Assembly: GCA_001643675.2 (NCBI GenBank)
Contig: LSRY02000020.1
Span: forward strand, 976,001 to 1,040,000
DNA: 64,000 bases
Direction of reading: 5' to 3'
DNA from: Monocercomonoides exilis
Taxonomy: Eukaryota > Preaxostyla > Oxymonadida > Polymastigidae
The position numbers were made by a program, and so were the translations under genes. Below the pieces are notes generated by a model that saw only the letters and a list, made by a program, of their open reading frames with translations, was not told the origin of the DNA and did not search any database. Each line of letters opens with the position of its first letter. Within the stretch, counting starts at the first letter, position 1. Shown in pieces: positions 1 through 10,627 of this stretch.

Positions 1-27
1 AGTTCTTTTTCTAATAATATTTCATTA

Positions 28-1770
28 GTGTATCAGAGGAAAACAAATGCACGTTCTGTTAACATTAATTGTGATGGTTTATTCCAAGATCCTTCTTATT
101 CACATCATCAAAAACCAACAATTCCACATCATTCCACTTCACCTTCAACAGCATCAGATGAAATAGCTCATATTCATTCTTCATCAGAAAAACGCCCTAA
201 AAAATCAGCCTGATCTAACTTCGAAAACGGAGTCTCTCCGAAATTCATTTCATTAAGAAATGACACTTAAACACATTCAACTTCAAACAAAATCATTTCA
301 GATCTTAACAATCATAAGAACTCAATTCGCAAAAAATCAAATCAGTTTCAAATAAATAATCATTTCCCAGAAAATGCTCTCTCAACAGCGGATTTCAATA
401 ACAAGCAATCACAAGTTTCAGATATTGTTTTGTCAACACAATTTGGCAAAACAAAAAACGCATCAACCATTTGTTGCAATCCTCATTCAAATTAGATCGT
501 TCGGCAAAATTTGCAACATCCACATGACAATAGTTTAAATAATTCTTTCACCCACAATTTGGCAGACGAAACTCATTATCCAATGAATAAACAACAAGTT
601 CGCGTTGTCAATACAACAAAATCGCATTTGCATGAAAAGCTAATTGAAACAACAAATGTCAAAATGTCGAAAAGAAATTTCTACAAAAAGACAAAACACT
701 TCAAAAGGTCAACTCGGCGGACTGATTTGTGCGACTTATGTGAGAAGTGTCATCGATTGAAGAAGAGAGAGGATTATTTGAAATCTCAATCACAAACATT
801 GAATGATCAGGAACAGCAAACAATGAGACTTATCGAAAATCATCGCTTTCTTGCATCAAAACAACGTGAGCATTTCCATCAAATCAAAAAAAAAACATTT
901 CATTAACGGAGGCATTGGTTTTATTCGACTTTAAAGAGAATTGGACGCTTCCTATTTGCAAAAATCAAATAAGTCGAGACTATTATGAAAAACAGGAAAT
1001 ATCTCATTTTTGCGTTATTGTTTTCATTGTCTACAAAAAAGGAGACAAGGAAACACATTTTCAACTTTTTCTCAAACGCCCTATCTCACGACTGCCGTTT
1101 CACCATTGAATGTTTGAAGCAAGTTTTGGAAAATGAAATCGTCAAAAACAAGCAAACTCTTCTTTTTGTGTGTGATACCGCGCCACACTTTCAGAATTCC
1201 CAGCTTATGCATTTTCTCCTTTCTGACAACTCTTCTCCCGTCAAAGGCAAACGAACAACTCTTTCCTTTTTCTATGAAAAACATGGAAAAAGTGAATGAG
1301 ATGGAGAATTCGGGAATCTGACAAACTGTGTAAAATAGAACTTGTCCAATGAAACTTCAATCAGAAAAATTGATGAACTTATGATATTTCTAGAAAACAA
1401 TTCAGATAACACGAACAAATTCCTATTTGATAACCAGGATTTCAATCAAAAGGCCATTCGTCATTTACTAAAGTTTTGTTCGCTTTATCTAATATTTAAT
1501 TTACATATTTTTTATATTTTTTTACATAGATACACTTCTGGAAACAAAATTCGATGGAAAAGGATCGTTTTGAAAGAAATGAAGACCTATTTATTCTATG
1601 AAAAAAGAGGAAATCAAATCTACAGATCTGTGTGCTCTCCAGAAAATTCGTATGGAAAATGGAAGATAAACTTTCAAGAAAAAAGCATCAGAGATGAAAG
1701 GTCAATGAAGTCATCAAAACAATACTCTCACAAAGAAAATTTATTTGAAATAGGAAATATAACTTTGTAA
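28..1770 (+). pseudogene. Family A transposase-like gene, copy 1 (decayed)
   Basis: This is a decayed relative of the intact gene at 10,628-13,331. The conserved order is visible: a Cys pair (RTDLCDLCEKC, near 710-750), DFKENW (near 927), CDTAPHFQNS (near 1170) and YEKHGKSE..DGEFG (near 1275-1315). These look like the D, D and HGK..D residues of a cut-and-paste transposase core. Under UAR=Gln the frame from 214 runs through TAA and TAG codons. Breaks are a TGA at 211-213, two frameshifts at A-runs (near 890 and 1035) and a TGA at 1297-1299 where copy 2 has Cys. An intron at 1473-1529 (GT..AG, 57 bp) sits at the same position and phase as in copy 2. The 5' end may lie outside the window. The family name is not recognised. 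Confidence 0.7.
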
Positions 1771-1978
1771 CTTTTGAACGATAGAAAAATGTTGGATCCA
1801 ACTTGTTTTGTTAGTTCTGTTCAATTTAATGAGTAATTTTGTTTATTGTTGGATGTTATTATTGAGATGAATGAAGTTTTTTTTTAATACGTCTGCTGCT
1901 CAAGCCATTAAGTGTTTGCTTCCAACAAATACTCATTGGTACCCTAGTTTTCGCTCAAGAGCGAAACAAATGTGGATA

Positions 1979-2060
1979 GGCTGATTCCGTCCTGGGACTG
2001 TGACGTAACCGGTCCAGCACAGTCCCTTGAAGGCTTTGGGTCCAGAATCAGCCTCCCAGG
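1979..2060. repeat. Hairpin-rich 3' end of family A copy 1
   Basis: Nested inverted repeats: GGCTGATTC at 1979-1987 pairs with GAATCAGCC at 2045-2053; CCTGGGA at 1991-1997 pairs with TCCCAGG at 2054-2060; GGGACTGTG at 1994-2002 pairs with CACAGTCCC at 2018-2026. The segment TTGGGTCCAGAATCAGCC..CCCAGG recurs at the 3' end of copy 2 (near 13,413-13,440), so it is probably an element terminus. Confidence 0.6.
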
Positions 2061-3273
2061 GCAGATAGTCAAAAAAACAATTCGTTTTATTGATTACATT
2101 GGTTTATTTCACTGTTTTTGCAATTTAACATATTTCAAATGTCGACATTTGAAAATTTTTAATTTTTTTATCGAGCGACATTGAATTTTAAATAAGTTTT
2201 CTGAATAAAGAAAAATTTTCAAAATCAGATCCAGAGATACGCAATTTTTTTTGTGATTATTTTATAATCTGAGAACAACAATGTTTTAGCAAATGAAGTT
2301 TATTCTTTCTTTGCACATCAAGAACTACTGAATATTGGAAAATTGTTTTTTCAAACGTGAATGATTATGCACTGAATTGAATAAATTGAGAAATCAAACG
2401 CAATAAATGATTTTCATCATTCATGAATAAGATTTAAATACCAATAGTTTATTTTCATTTTGATCTCTTCAATTTTTATTAGTTGACATATAATCAAAAA
2501 TGACTTGGTATCAGTTTCTTTGGAACAACTTTTTGAAATTTTCACTTTATTCAAAAGTGGAACGTTTGTGGAGCGTTTTTGAAGAATGAAAAAACTCAAA
2601 TAAAGATTGTTTGACCGGAAAATTATTCAAAGTGTGTATTTATCTCATTGGATGATGAACATATTTTTTTAATAACAAACTTTTTAAACTCTGTTTTCAT
2701 ATTTTGAATGAATATTAAACAAATAAAGAACAAAAATTTCCACAGGAATAAAAATGATCAAATGTAATCCAAAAGTGTTAAAAAGCGTTTGAAGGAAGAG
2801 AAAAAGAAAAGTGATATTTCTTTGATAGATTTTGATAAGAAAGAAAGGCCGAATCAGATTTGATAATTGACAACTGCCCACACTTATAATTGCTTAAAAC
2901 GGGAAACAAGAATCATCATTTTTGAAAATGAAGTGCAAATCACTTTATAAAATATAAGTTTTCATTGACATTCTCAAATGAACAAAACAAATTGCCAGAA
3001 AGTCCGTTGAAATGTGGAAATAAGGAGCGTTTTCACACTTAAAACCTTCAGAATATCCTGTCATATCCAAACGTTCAATCGAAACCTTGACTTTCATCTG
3101 TCGATAATCACATGCTTCTTTCAATCGTATTTCCTTCCTTTTCTCTCTTTCTGATTATATTCATTCTTCTGCAACATTGAACGTTGGATTGTTGGTTTTT
3201 CATGCAATAAACACAAGTTTTGACTTGACGTAGCATCAATCAGCCCCTTTAGTAAAAAGGATACGCTTTTCCA
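2061..3273. other. AT-rich stretch, no confident gene
   Basis: Two short minus-strand frames are TGA-terminated and somewhat protein-like (about 2417-2640 and 2650-2881). Neither has a clear ATG, a known domain or a homologue in the window, so I do not call them genes. Confidence 0.4.
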
Positions 3274-3590
3274 TCAGATACAGCTGATTGAATCGAGGAA
3301 AATGCGATATGTTTTTGTTTTTAACATTTTATCATTAGAAATGCATTGTTTTATTATTCGATGAACATGAAACAAAACAGGAAAATGAAATGCATTGTTT
3401 CTGCATATCAATATTTTATTCTTATTAAACAATTTCTTCTTTTTCTTTGATAAATTTATATTATCATATTCTTCTCCATTTCCTTCTTCATCCACCTCCC
3501 TCTTCTGATGAAGCAGAGTATCAAATGTCACATCTTCAACTGCACAATAGCACCATAGGTGTTAATGTTTTTTTTACAAACATTTTGCAT
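3274..3590 (-). CDS. Candidate 3' exon of an unidentified host gene
   Basis: A minus-strand frame runs from about 3590 to a TGA at 3274-3276. It starts with a Cys-containing stretch (WCYCAVEDVTFDTLLHQK) and continues into an acidic segment (VDEEGNGEEYDNINL) and a lysine run. The composition is typical of coding sequence here. No ATG is present, so it would be a downstream exon. No family is recognised. Confidence 0.35.
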
Positions 3591-3902
3591 TCTCTTTGTC
3601 TGATTGCAAGGAGAGGCGCACACAGAATTTAGCAAGATGTGAATAAGGAAATGCTGATAGAGAAAATGAAAGGAAATATAACAAAAGAGTGAAAAAAAGA
3701 GAATGATAAAATGAATTGAAGAGAAAGCGATAAAAGTTCGAGAGATTGAATCTTTAGACAATAAAGAAGATGTTAATGTTGCGATCATGTGAAGGCGAAA
3801 AGGAAGATGGCAGAATGAGTGATGACAATTAGATAATCGAAGTACAGTATTTGGAGCTGTCAGTGGAAGAGGTGGAAGATGAGAAGCCACAGATTTGATG
3901 TG

Positions 3903-4482
3903 ACAGTTGGGGGATGATGAAGAAGGACAGTTGGAGGCTGATACGTAGCAGATAAATGTGGAGAAGGAGATTGAGACGAACCAGAAGCACTCTGCATTGT
4001 AGTTAATGTTGATGCACCATGTCCCTTTTCTAGCCAAGGCAACACAAACTTTGTCTTTGATTCGTCTCTATTCGACATAAGTTCTGGTAATAATATTCTT
4101 GGAGGTGCATTGCAGCGAGGAGTTGACGAAATCTTTTACGTAATTCATCAGGGAGAAGAGAAGAATGATGATCAAAGAGCACAGACCAGAGATTCAACTG
4201 AGAGAGGAGGAAGGGAAGGCGAAGAAAGCAGAATATACACTTTTTTCAATCAGCCCTAATCCAGAAAATTTAGCAACAAACTCGTCTCATGAATTTGCAG
4301 ATTGTAAAAGCAACCCACAAGACACAAAGGGTTACAATGCTTTCCCTTCAGTATTGCAATTAGCAACTTCATCCATAACATATTTCACAACTGAGTTACC
4401 AAGGCGAACTCTTTTCTTCAAAGTGAAAGTTTCAGCCACGTCAATAGATCGAACATGTCAACTTTCAAAGAAATATTTTTGA
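3903..4482 (+). CDS. Candidate UAR-containing exon, strand uncertain
   Basis: One plus frame stays free of TGA for about 190 codons up to a TGA at 4480-4482, crossing at least four UAR codons. It begins acidic (DDEEGQLEAD) and includes REKRRMMIKEHRPEIQLREEE. The minus strand of the same DNA also gives a protein-like frame (LLPDELRKRFRQLLAAMHLQ, near 4040-4165), so the strand is not settled. The stretch is GC-richer than its surroundings, like other host genes here. No family is recognised. Confidence 0.3.
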
Positions 4483-4513
4483 TTTTCCACGGGATGACGC
4501 ATGAAATGAAGCA

Positions 4514-5018
4514 TTGACTGATTCCATCCACAGAGAAGGTGGAGAAATAGATGGTGACATTGATAGAAGACATATTAAAAATGGCCAGGAAGCGAAAAAA
4601 TTCAGGAAAAAGATGATGAAGAAGAAAAAGAATGTGGAACTTGAGTCGGAGTGGAGGAAGCTGAATATTGGAAAAAAAAAGAAGCGGGAGGACGACAGAT
4701 TAATCGAGGCAAAAATAGAAACGGAGGGTAATCATCATAGAGAAAGAAAGGATTCTTATGAAGCAAAAATCGAAAAACAGAATGTTTAAGAAAAACCCGC
4801 AGCTTCCATTGTTTGAAAGCTTTCCACCCAGCCATGCTTCTTCTGTGTTTCCAAAATCGTCATATCCTTCTTTATCTTTGAATTACACTTCTTCTTATGA
4901 TGCTTCAGATTTGAAGAAACAAATGTGCAAGCATCTTTAAAAGTTTGCGGACATGTTGATTGAATTTGCTGTCTCTATGTATTTATATTCATTGCTGCGT
5001 TTGAGAGGGGAAGTGTGA
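4514..5018 (+). CDS. Candidate lysine/glutamate-rich host gene segment
   Basis: The plus strand is strongly purine-rich. One frame (4514-4789) encodes a charged, coiled-coil-like stretch (ELESEWRKLNIGKKKK). A second frame (4758 onward) carries LFESFPPSHASS and, across a TAA read as Gln at 4938, KHLQKFADMLIEFAVSMYLY, ending at TGA near 5016. The two frames could be joined by a frameshift at an A-run near 4790 or by an intron. CCACAG at 4536-4541 could be a splice acceptor. No family is recognised. Confidence 0.3.
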
Positions 5019-5202
5019 AGGCGTTATAACAGAAATGTGAAATATGCATGATTGATTTAAGTCACGTTTATTTTTGAACTGTTATCGATTTCCTTACTTT
5101 TCAATTTTGGAAATGAAAACTGAGTTATCAATATTTCTTTTTCAATTTCCTCATTTTTTTGCTTTCATGAAAGCACTTTCATATCTGTGAATTGCATTCA
5201 AT

Positions 5203-5718
5203 TTGTGTTTAATATTTGTTCAAACTCCTGCATTTCTTCCTTTCACCTCTCTGCACTTGCAATTATCAAATCTCATCCCTGTTCATATTATCACCACAGT
5301 TCAACCAAAACTCGTCGAACAATATCGCTTCAACCTCTCTGCCATGCACGATCCAATGCAGCCTCTTCAAAATTCTCCTGTGCCTCAAAATTATCAGAAC
5401 TTCAACATCCTCTTTTTTGTCTTTTGCAACCACTCCGCATTTACGTTCCAATAAAAGCTGAACATGCAGAAAAAACTGCCTCCTTTGGAGATAATGCGCA
5501 AGTGCGATAAAAGAAGGGCTTGGAAAGAGACAGGTTAAAGAAATGAAAAAAACAAAGGAGGTTTGGGATGTATAGAGAGTAATTGTGCACGAAATATCAC
5601 AGTTATTGATACTTTGGAAGTGTGCAGATTTCATTTTGCATAGCTACTGAGAACAGAAAGAAAGCAAAAGCAGAAAAGGCAGAGGAAGAGAAAAAGAGGA
5701 TAAAGATAAGATAGATGA
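5203..5718. other. Gene-like segment, strand unresolved
   Basis: The plus frame is TGA-free from 5203 to a TGA at 5716-5718 and reads TAA at 5452 and TAG at 5641 as Gln. The minus frame 5634-5266 (ALAHYLQRRQFFLHVQLLLE) is also open and ends in TGA. The minus strand is the more purine-rich, which favours it slightly. Only one can be real. Confidence 0.25.
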
Positions 5719-7234
5719 GAAAGATGAGAAAGAAGCGGAGGCAATAGAATGCAATGAGGAAAAGAAAGGGAAGAAAAATAAAAGAATGAGATTAACGAAA
5801 AAGAAAAATTAGCGTAAATTGAAGAACCTTATTATTTCGGTTGATACAACAAATTTGTTTCAGAACGCATCTTTTTGTGTAAAAAAAAAATAGATTTCAA
5901 TTAAGTTAAAAAACAATTCACGTTTCCAATTTTATCTGTTTCATTTGTATTCTTTAACGATGAAACACCGATAGATAATTAATGAAGAAAAAAATATTAT
6001 CTAACCTTTTTAATGGAGAAAGAAAAATTTCTTCAGTGAATTGAATTATCAGTTTTTGAGAAAAGAAAAAAAGCAAAAGAAAAAAATAAGGAATTGAATA
6101 AATCTTCATTCCAACAAAAATAATATGATAAATGTGAGGAAAGAACGATTTCGTGTAAATGAGGCTGTTTTTCAAGCAAGTTTCAACATAATAATAAACG
6201 GCATTTGAAATATTTTTGGAATGAACAAAGATGATGTTTTGTTTTGCGTATATGTAAACATATTTATCATATAAAAAACAATTGATAAATTATTAATAAT
6301 TAAAATTTCTTATCAAACAAACAGATAACAAAAGCTCTTGATTGAAGTTCATGAACTTTTATTCCAAACAGGTCTTCTCGTAAATGTTGGTTTTTTCCTG
6401 AAAAAGCAAATGGGGCATAATTTTTAATTTTGTGAAAAAAACATCGATTTGTTCCATACACTAACTGCTTTCATTAATTGATGCGTATGTCATTTTAATT
6501 GATTCAAAATGTTGAGCATGCTTCTATTATATTTTTTTTGATCATCAGTTGATAAAAGAATTCAATATTTAAGGATATAACTAAAATAAACTTTCAAAGA
6601 AAATGAAAAGTGTCAATTTGTTCATGCAGTGACACGAATATGCAGAAAAGACATGTTTTACCATCGTCTGGGAAGCAATTGGAGATTTGACTTTATTTGT
6701 TTGCAATTTAAGGAAACTTCATATTTTTGGAAATGATAAATTAATTGAATATTGAGATTTGATATTTTCATTGAATGAACCAGTCTCAACCTCTGTCTTT
6801 TTTATTGAATCCATTTTCCACGTATTTTCTTTTGTTGTTTCTGTATCTTATTTCTGAGAATGTTTTTGTTAATTTTGCATGCATTTTCCTTTTCCGAACT
6901 CACCCCAACAGTTGCTTCAAGTCAACTTGCTCTTTTGTTTTGCTTATATCCAACAAGCAAAACAAACTGTTCAATATCTTTTTATTTGTTCAACAGATAA
7001 AAGCTATCAAACATTGACTTTCAAATAAGAAATAAATAGAAACAAAAAAGTGAAGAGTTCAATTTTTATATCTTCTTTAAAGTATTTGTCAATTCATTTA
7101 ATTGCAATTAAACAGTGACAAAAATCGAAAAATCTATCAAATGCTTGAAAATTTTTGAATTGATATAAAATCGAAGCATTTAAAGTCTAATTTACTGTTT
7201 GTAATTTTCATCTTTTCTGCATTCTTAAATGTGC

Positions 7235-7278
<44 letters not shown>

Positions 7279-7365
7279 AATCTTTATCATTTTTCAAACA
7301 AAAACATACATCATTTTCATTCTGAATTGCAAAATCGCATTCTCATTTTTCAATTTATAAGTTTT
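5719..7365. other. AT-rich intergenic stretch with A42 run
   Basis: No convincing coding frame on either strand. It contains an uninterrupted run of 42 A at 7236-7277 and several T-rich patches. Nothing else recognised. Confidence 0.5.
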
Positions 7366-7749
7366 TCATCTTTCATCCACTTAAACAGTTTTTTCTTCAC
7401 TGGCTTTTTATTAATCTTCTTCCATTTGATAATCCTCCTCTTTTTGCAGCATCGTCTAGTGTTCATAAAGCAATGCAAATAATCCTTAATGTTTTTTATC
7501 TTCTAAAGTTGATTGATGAAATCTTCTATATGAATTGAGAGATATGGCTTTAACATTAAACAAATCATCGACCATGAAAATTCTGTTTCCTTCTTCATCA
7601 ATTAGAAATGAATAAATGCAATGAACACAAATTGCTCGGCAATTTTCTTCAGGTGCTTGAATAAAAGAAAGATGAAACTTTTCCGTCAAACAAGCTTTTT
7701 ATTCGGTATTTCGCAAATATTTAAGATAAACTTTCATATTTTCGTCCAT
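7366..7749 (-). CDS. Hypothetical 127 aa protein, UAR=Gln
   Basis: With UAR=Gln this is one open frame from an ATG at 7747-7749 (MDENMKVYLKYLRNTE) to a TGA at 7366-7368. The same frame has an upstream TGA just before the ATG, which supports this start. It reads through several in-frame TAA/TAG codons, all flanked by protein-like sequence (LEDKKH-Q-GLFALLYEH-Q-TMLQKEEDYQ). It has a Cys cluster (CRAICVHC) and a Gln/Glu-rich C-terminus. With the standard code only a 67 aa fragment would be called. It could be the last exon of a gene whose upstream exons lie at 8015-10,239. No family is recognised. Confidence 0.6.
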
Positions 7750-8014
7750 TCTATCAAATATTGACTTCTATCATATTTTCTTTACTCATTTCATTTTTCT
7801 TCGTCAGTCAATGCGTTTCATTTAATCTTCCAATAAGTTCACTTGAATTTTTGCAAAGGATAATTCATTTGATAGTATTCCTTCCAAACAAAATTTGTGA
7901 AATATTCGATTAATCAAAAACTGACAAGCAATCAAAATAAGCAAGTCTGTTCAGATTTCTGTGCTCTTAATGATGTGAGATTGCATCAGAGTTTTCATTT
8001 CCAAAAGTTCTCGT

Positions 8015-8299
8015 TCAGTTTTCTTTTATTGAAAAAGGAGAATGCAATTTATAAAGTTAAAAATGAAATCGAAATACACCTTCATCTTATTCAAAGTGAC
8101 TCAAATTTGCTAAAGCTTTTTCAACTTCTTCAAAAACTTCATCGTTTTTATTTTGCTCAATGCAACTTTAACGAAACAAAGAACACTGCCTGAATGTTTT
8201 TTCTGAAACACCATCGTCGAGCGAAAGGAAACATTAACCACCACCAACGTGCTGTTTTAATTTTTTCATATTCATTTTCCAATCTTCATCAATTATCAT
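8015..8299 (-). CDS. Hypothetical 94 aa protein or exon, UAR=Gln
   Basis: Open from ATG at 8297-8299 (MIIDEDWKMNMKKLKQHV) to TGA at 8015-8017, passing four in-frame TAA codons. It includes a helical acidic segment (NKNDEVFEEVEKALANLSHF). It lies in the same frame as the upstream reading frame 8309-8572, separated by two close TGA codons, so an intron or one disrupted gene is possible. The standard code gives no ORF here. Confidence 0.5.
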
Positions 8300-8308
8300 C
8301 TTTCAAAT

Positions 8309-8572
8309 TCATCTTCTCAATAGTTATTCATCAAAAGAATAATATAAAAATCTTTATTCATTTTTGAAAGATCCAACTCTCTTCATCAACAATTTTGAAT
8401 TTTTCAAATTCGTTTTCTCCTTATCAATCATTTTATCAATTTCATGAAACAATTTTGATGATAAAAAATATAAAAACTTTTCCTTGTTCATTTGATAAAA
8501 ATATCCATCAATCTCCTCTTTTTTCTGTTTCTGTTCATTTTCATCGAAAGATTCCAGTAAATCAAATATCAC
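8309..8572 (-). CDS. Hypothetical charged helical exon, UAR=Gln
   Basis: The minus frame encodes IFDLLESFDENEQKQKKEE and LSSKLFHEIDKMIDKEK, then continues across TAA at 8354-8356 and a second TAA to TGA at 8309-8311. No ATG opens it, so it is probably an internal exon. The amphipathic repeats resemble ARM/HEAT-type helices, but the match is impressionistic. Confidence 0.45.
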
Positions 8573-8693
8573 CTTAACAAATATTCAAACACTGACATTC
8601 GAACTTTCAGTTAAACAGTGAAAATATTCAAACTTATAAACATTTCTGTTGATAAAATCTCATAAATTCGATCATTAGCTTTGCAATCAATAA

Positions 8694-9098
8694 TCATTTG
8701 CATATTACCAGCCATGTCAAATAACAAAATTTTGTGAATTATCTTTCGTTAACAAAAAGGCGCAATAAATTCAAATGTCTTTGATTAGAATGCAAAAGAA
8801 AATGGATATGCAACAACTCATTATTGTTAAATGCTTCACAATCATTATTGCAAAAGAATGAGTACAGTAACAACTTGGATTGAATGTTAAAAATCAGATA
8901 AAGAATTTTCGAGTTTCGTTTTGATCTCACCAACAATTTGTTTGAGGATGAAAGTCTTTTTTTCCTTTTTCGAAAAAGAATAAGATCCATCAACAGAAAT
9001 GTTGTTTGAACGATAAGAAAAGAAATGGGGTGAATGATTTTGAAAACGGAAGTTTTTTTTCCTTCAAGAAAAAAGATGGAGATTGAAAACCAGAACAT
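8694..9098 (-). CDS. Hypothetical helical-repeat exon, UAR=Gln
   Basis: Minus frame from ATG at 9096-9098 to TGA at 8694-8696, with one TAA read as Gln. It contains LLHIHFLLHSNQRHLNLLRL, a Leu-rich pattern of the ARM/HEAT kind, and a Cys pair (FFCNNDCEAF). It belongs to the same minus-strand coding run as its neighbours at 7.4-10.2 kb. No specific family is identified. Confidence 0.45.
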
Positions 9099-9616
9099 TT
9101 CATAATCACATGATAATTATTGATTGTCGATAATGGAATGTTTATTGAGAATGTGTTTTCAGATGCTTCAGAAGTTTATGGATAATAAAATAAATGTTCT
9201 TTTGAGAATAAATTTTGATTGACAAAAGAAATGAACTTGAGCATGGTCAACATACTTGCAGAGTTACAGAAAATCAATACTCAATGCTCTGATCGTTAAA
9301 TAACTTGTATTATGAAGATATGATTAATAATTCGGAAAAAACTGCAAAGGCCACATTCAACAGAAAAGAAGGAGATTCAGATGTTTCGTGAAGCTCTCAC
9401 TTCAGATAATATTTGCATGCTTCTTTCAAACATATCAAGATTTTTGGTTTTCTCAACAATTTTAATTTCAATAGATTAAAAAGTCAACATTGAATATTGT
9501 GAAAGCCACCTCTCTTCTGGAACTCTTATGAAAAGTTCACTTTGATATTTTTTGACAGCTGAAAACGAAGCAAAAACAATATATGAAGCTTCTGTATAAA
9601 AATAATAAAGAGATTC

Positions 9617-10239
9617 TCAAATAGTATTATGATACTATTTCTGAAGATTTATTTGGACGGGCTCAATCTGACATTGAAAATCCTCAATCATGTTCATATG
9701 CATTGCAAGCATCATTCGAGCACAAAGACAAATGAGTATAAATTGTTCGAGTTCTGGATTACTTGAATCATTTCTTTCTTCTTTAATCAATGTTGCAAAA
9801 AAAGATAGCACTTTTTTTTTACAGTCGTTCATCGAAGCAACTCAATAAGTGGTCTGTGTGTTTGATTATCTCTGATAAACCTTTTTTCATTATCAATTTT
9901 TCTTTATTCCTTGGTTAATTTTTTTCAGAAAAAAAGTATTGAATGATATCTGTCATGATTTCAACAGACTTATCCAGCACTAATTACCATTCAAATCTGA
10001 TATCCATGATGGAACAATGAAATCAACACATTTTTTTATATGTTTGCACATTTATACCGAACAGACAATTGTTCAAGATACAAATCATCAATCTATTGAA
10101 ACAAAGACAATATTTTTTCTTGAAGATTCTATCTGCAATTGATGTGCGTGCAAATTTTTAAAGCTTATAGTTAATTTCTCATTTTTTTCGATTGAAGATC
10201 TTTTATTAGAATTGTTTTTTGTTGTTTGCAACTACGCAT
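9617..10239 (-). CDS. Candidate 5' part of a helical-repeat host gene
   Basis: Three minus-strand blocks look coding under UAR=Gln. The first opens at ATG 10,237-10,239 (MRSCKQQKTILIKDLQ) and includes ICTHINCRQNLQEKILSLFQ and DDLYLEQLSVRYKCAN. The second has LDKSVEIMTDIIQYFFSEKN. The third (9832-9617) has LSFFATLIKEERNDSSNPEL and ICLCARMMLAMHMNMIED and ends at TGA 9617-9619. The blocks change frame at A-runs near 10,045 and 9815, which could be sequencing error, introns or decay. A further exon-like piece (MFERSMQILSEVRAS) lies near 9390-9440. The Leu/Ile helices suggest an ARM/HEAT-like scaffold, but this is not a domain match. Confidence 0.4.
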
Positions 10240-10627
10240 TCGTGAGTGATTGATAGTTCAAAAGACAGCGATGAGAAAAGAAGAAAAGTTCGGAGATTCC
10301 GACATCGAAAGGAATATATTTCAGTGATTTATTGTGATAATAAAAATCGGATTGTTGTTGAATATTGTTTATATTAATATCTTTCAAAAGTTGCGTTGAA
10401 TGGGGTTTTTCATCAAAGTTGATAACATAACAATCACTGTTTTATTCAGATAAAAGTTCTTCTTTTCAGTCTGCAACATGTGAGTTTCGTTATTCAGAGT
10501 ATTTCAAACCCAGTCATTCTTTGCATGTCATTTGTTTTCCATTGTATTCACTCTCGCAAAAATAAAAGAATATTTCAAGAAAATACATTAGATTATTATT
10601 TCATTAGAAATATACCATTATAGATAC

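Noticed and set aside
1915-2184. Coding continuation of family A copy 1 through its 3' terminus
   Set aside because: The frame has no TGA until 2182, but the same block in copy 2 lies after the stop codon and is made of inverted repeats.
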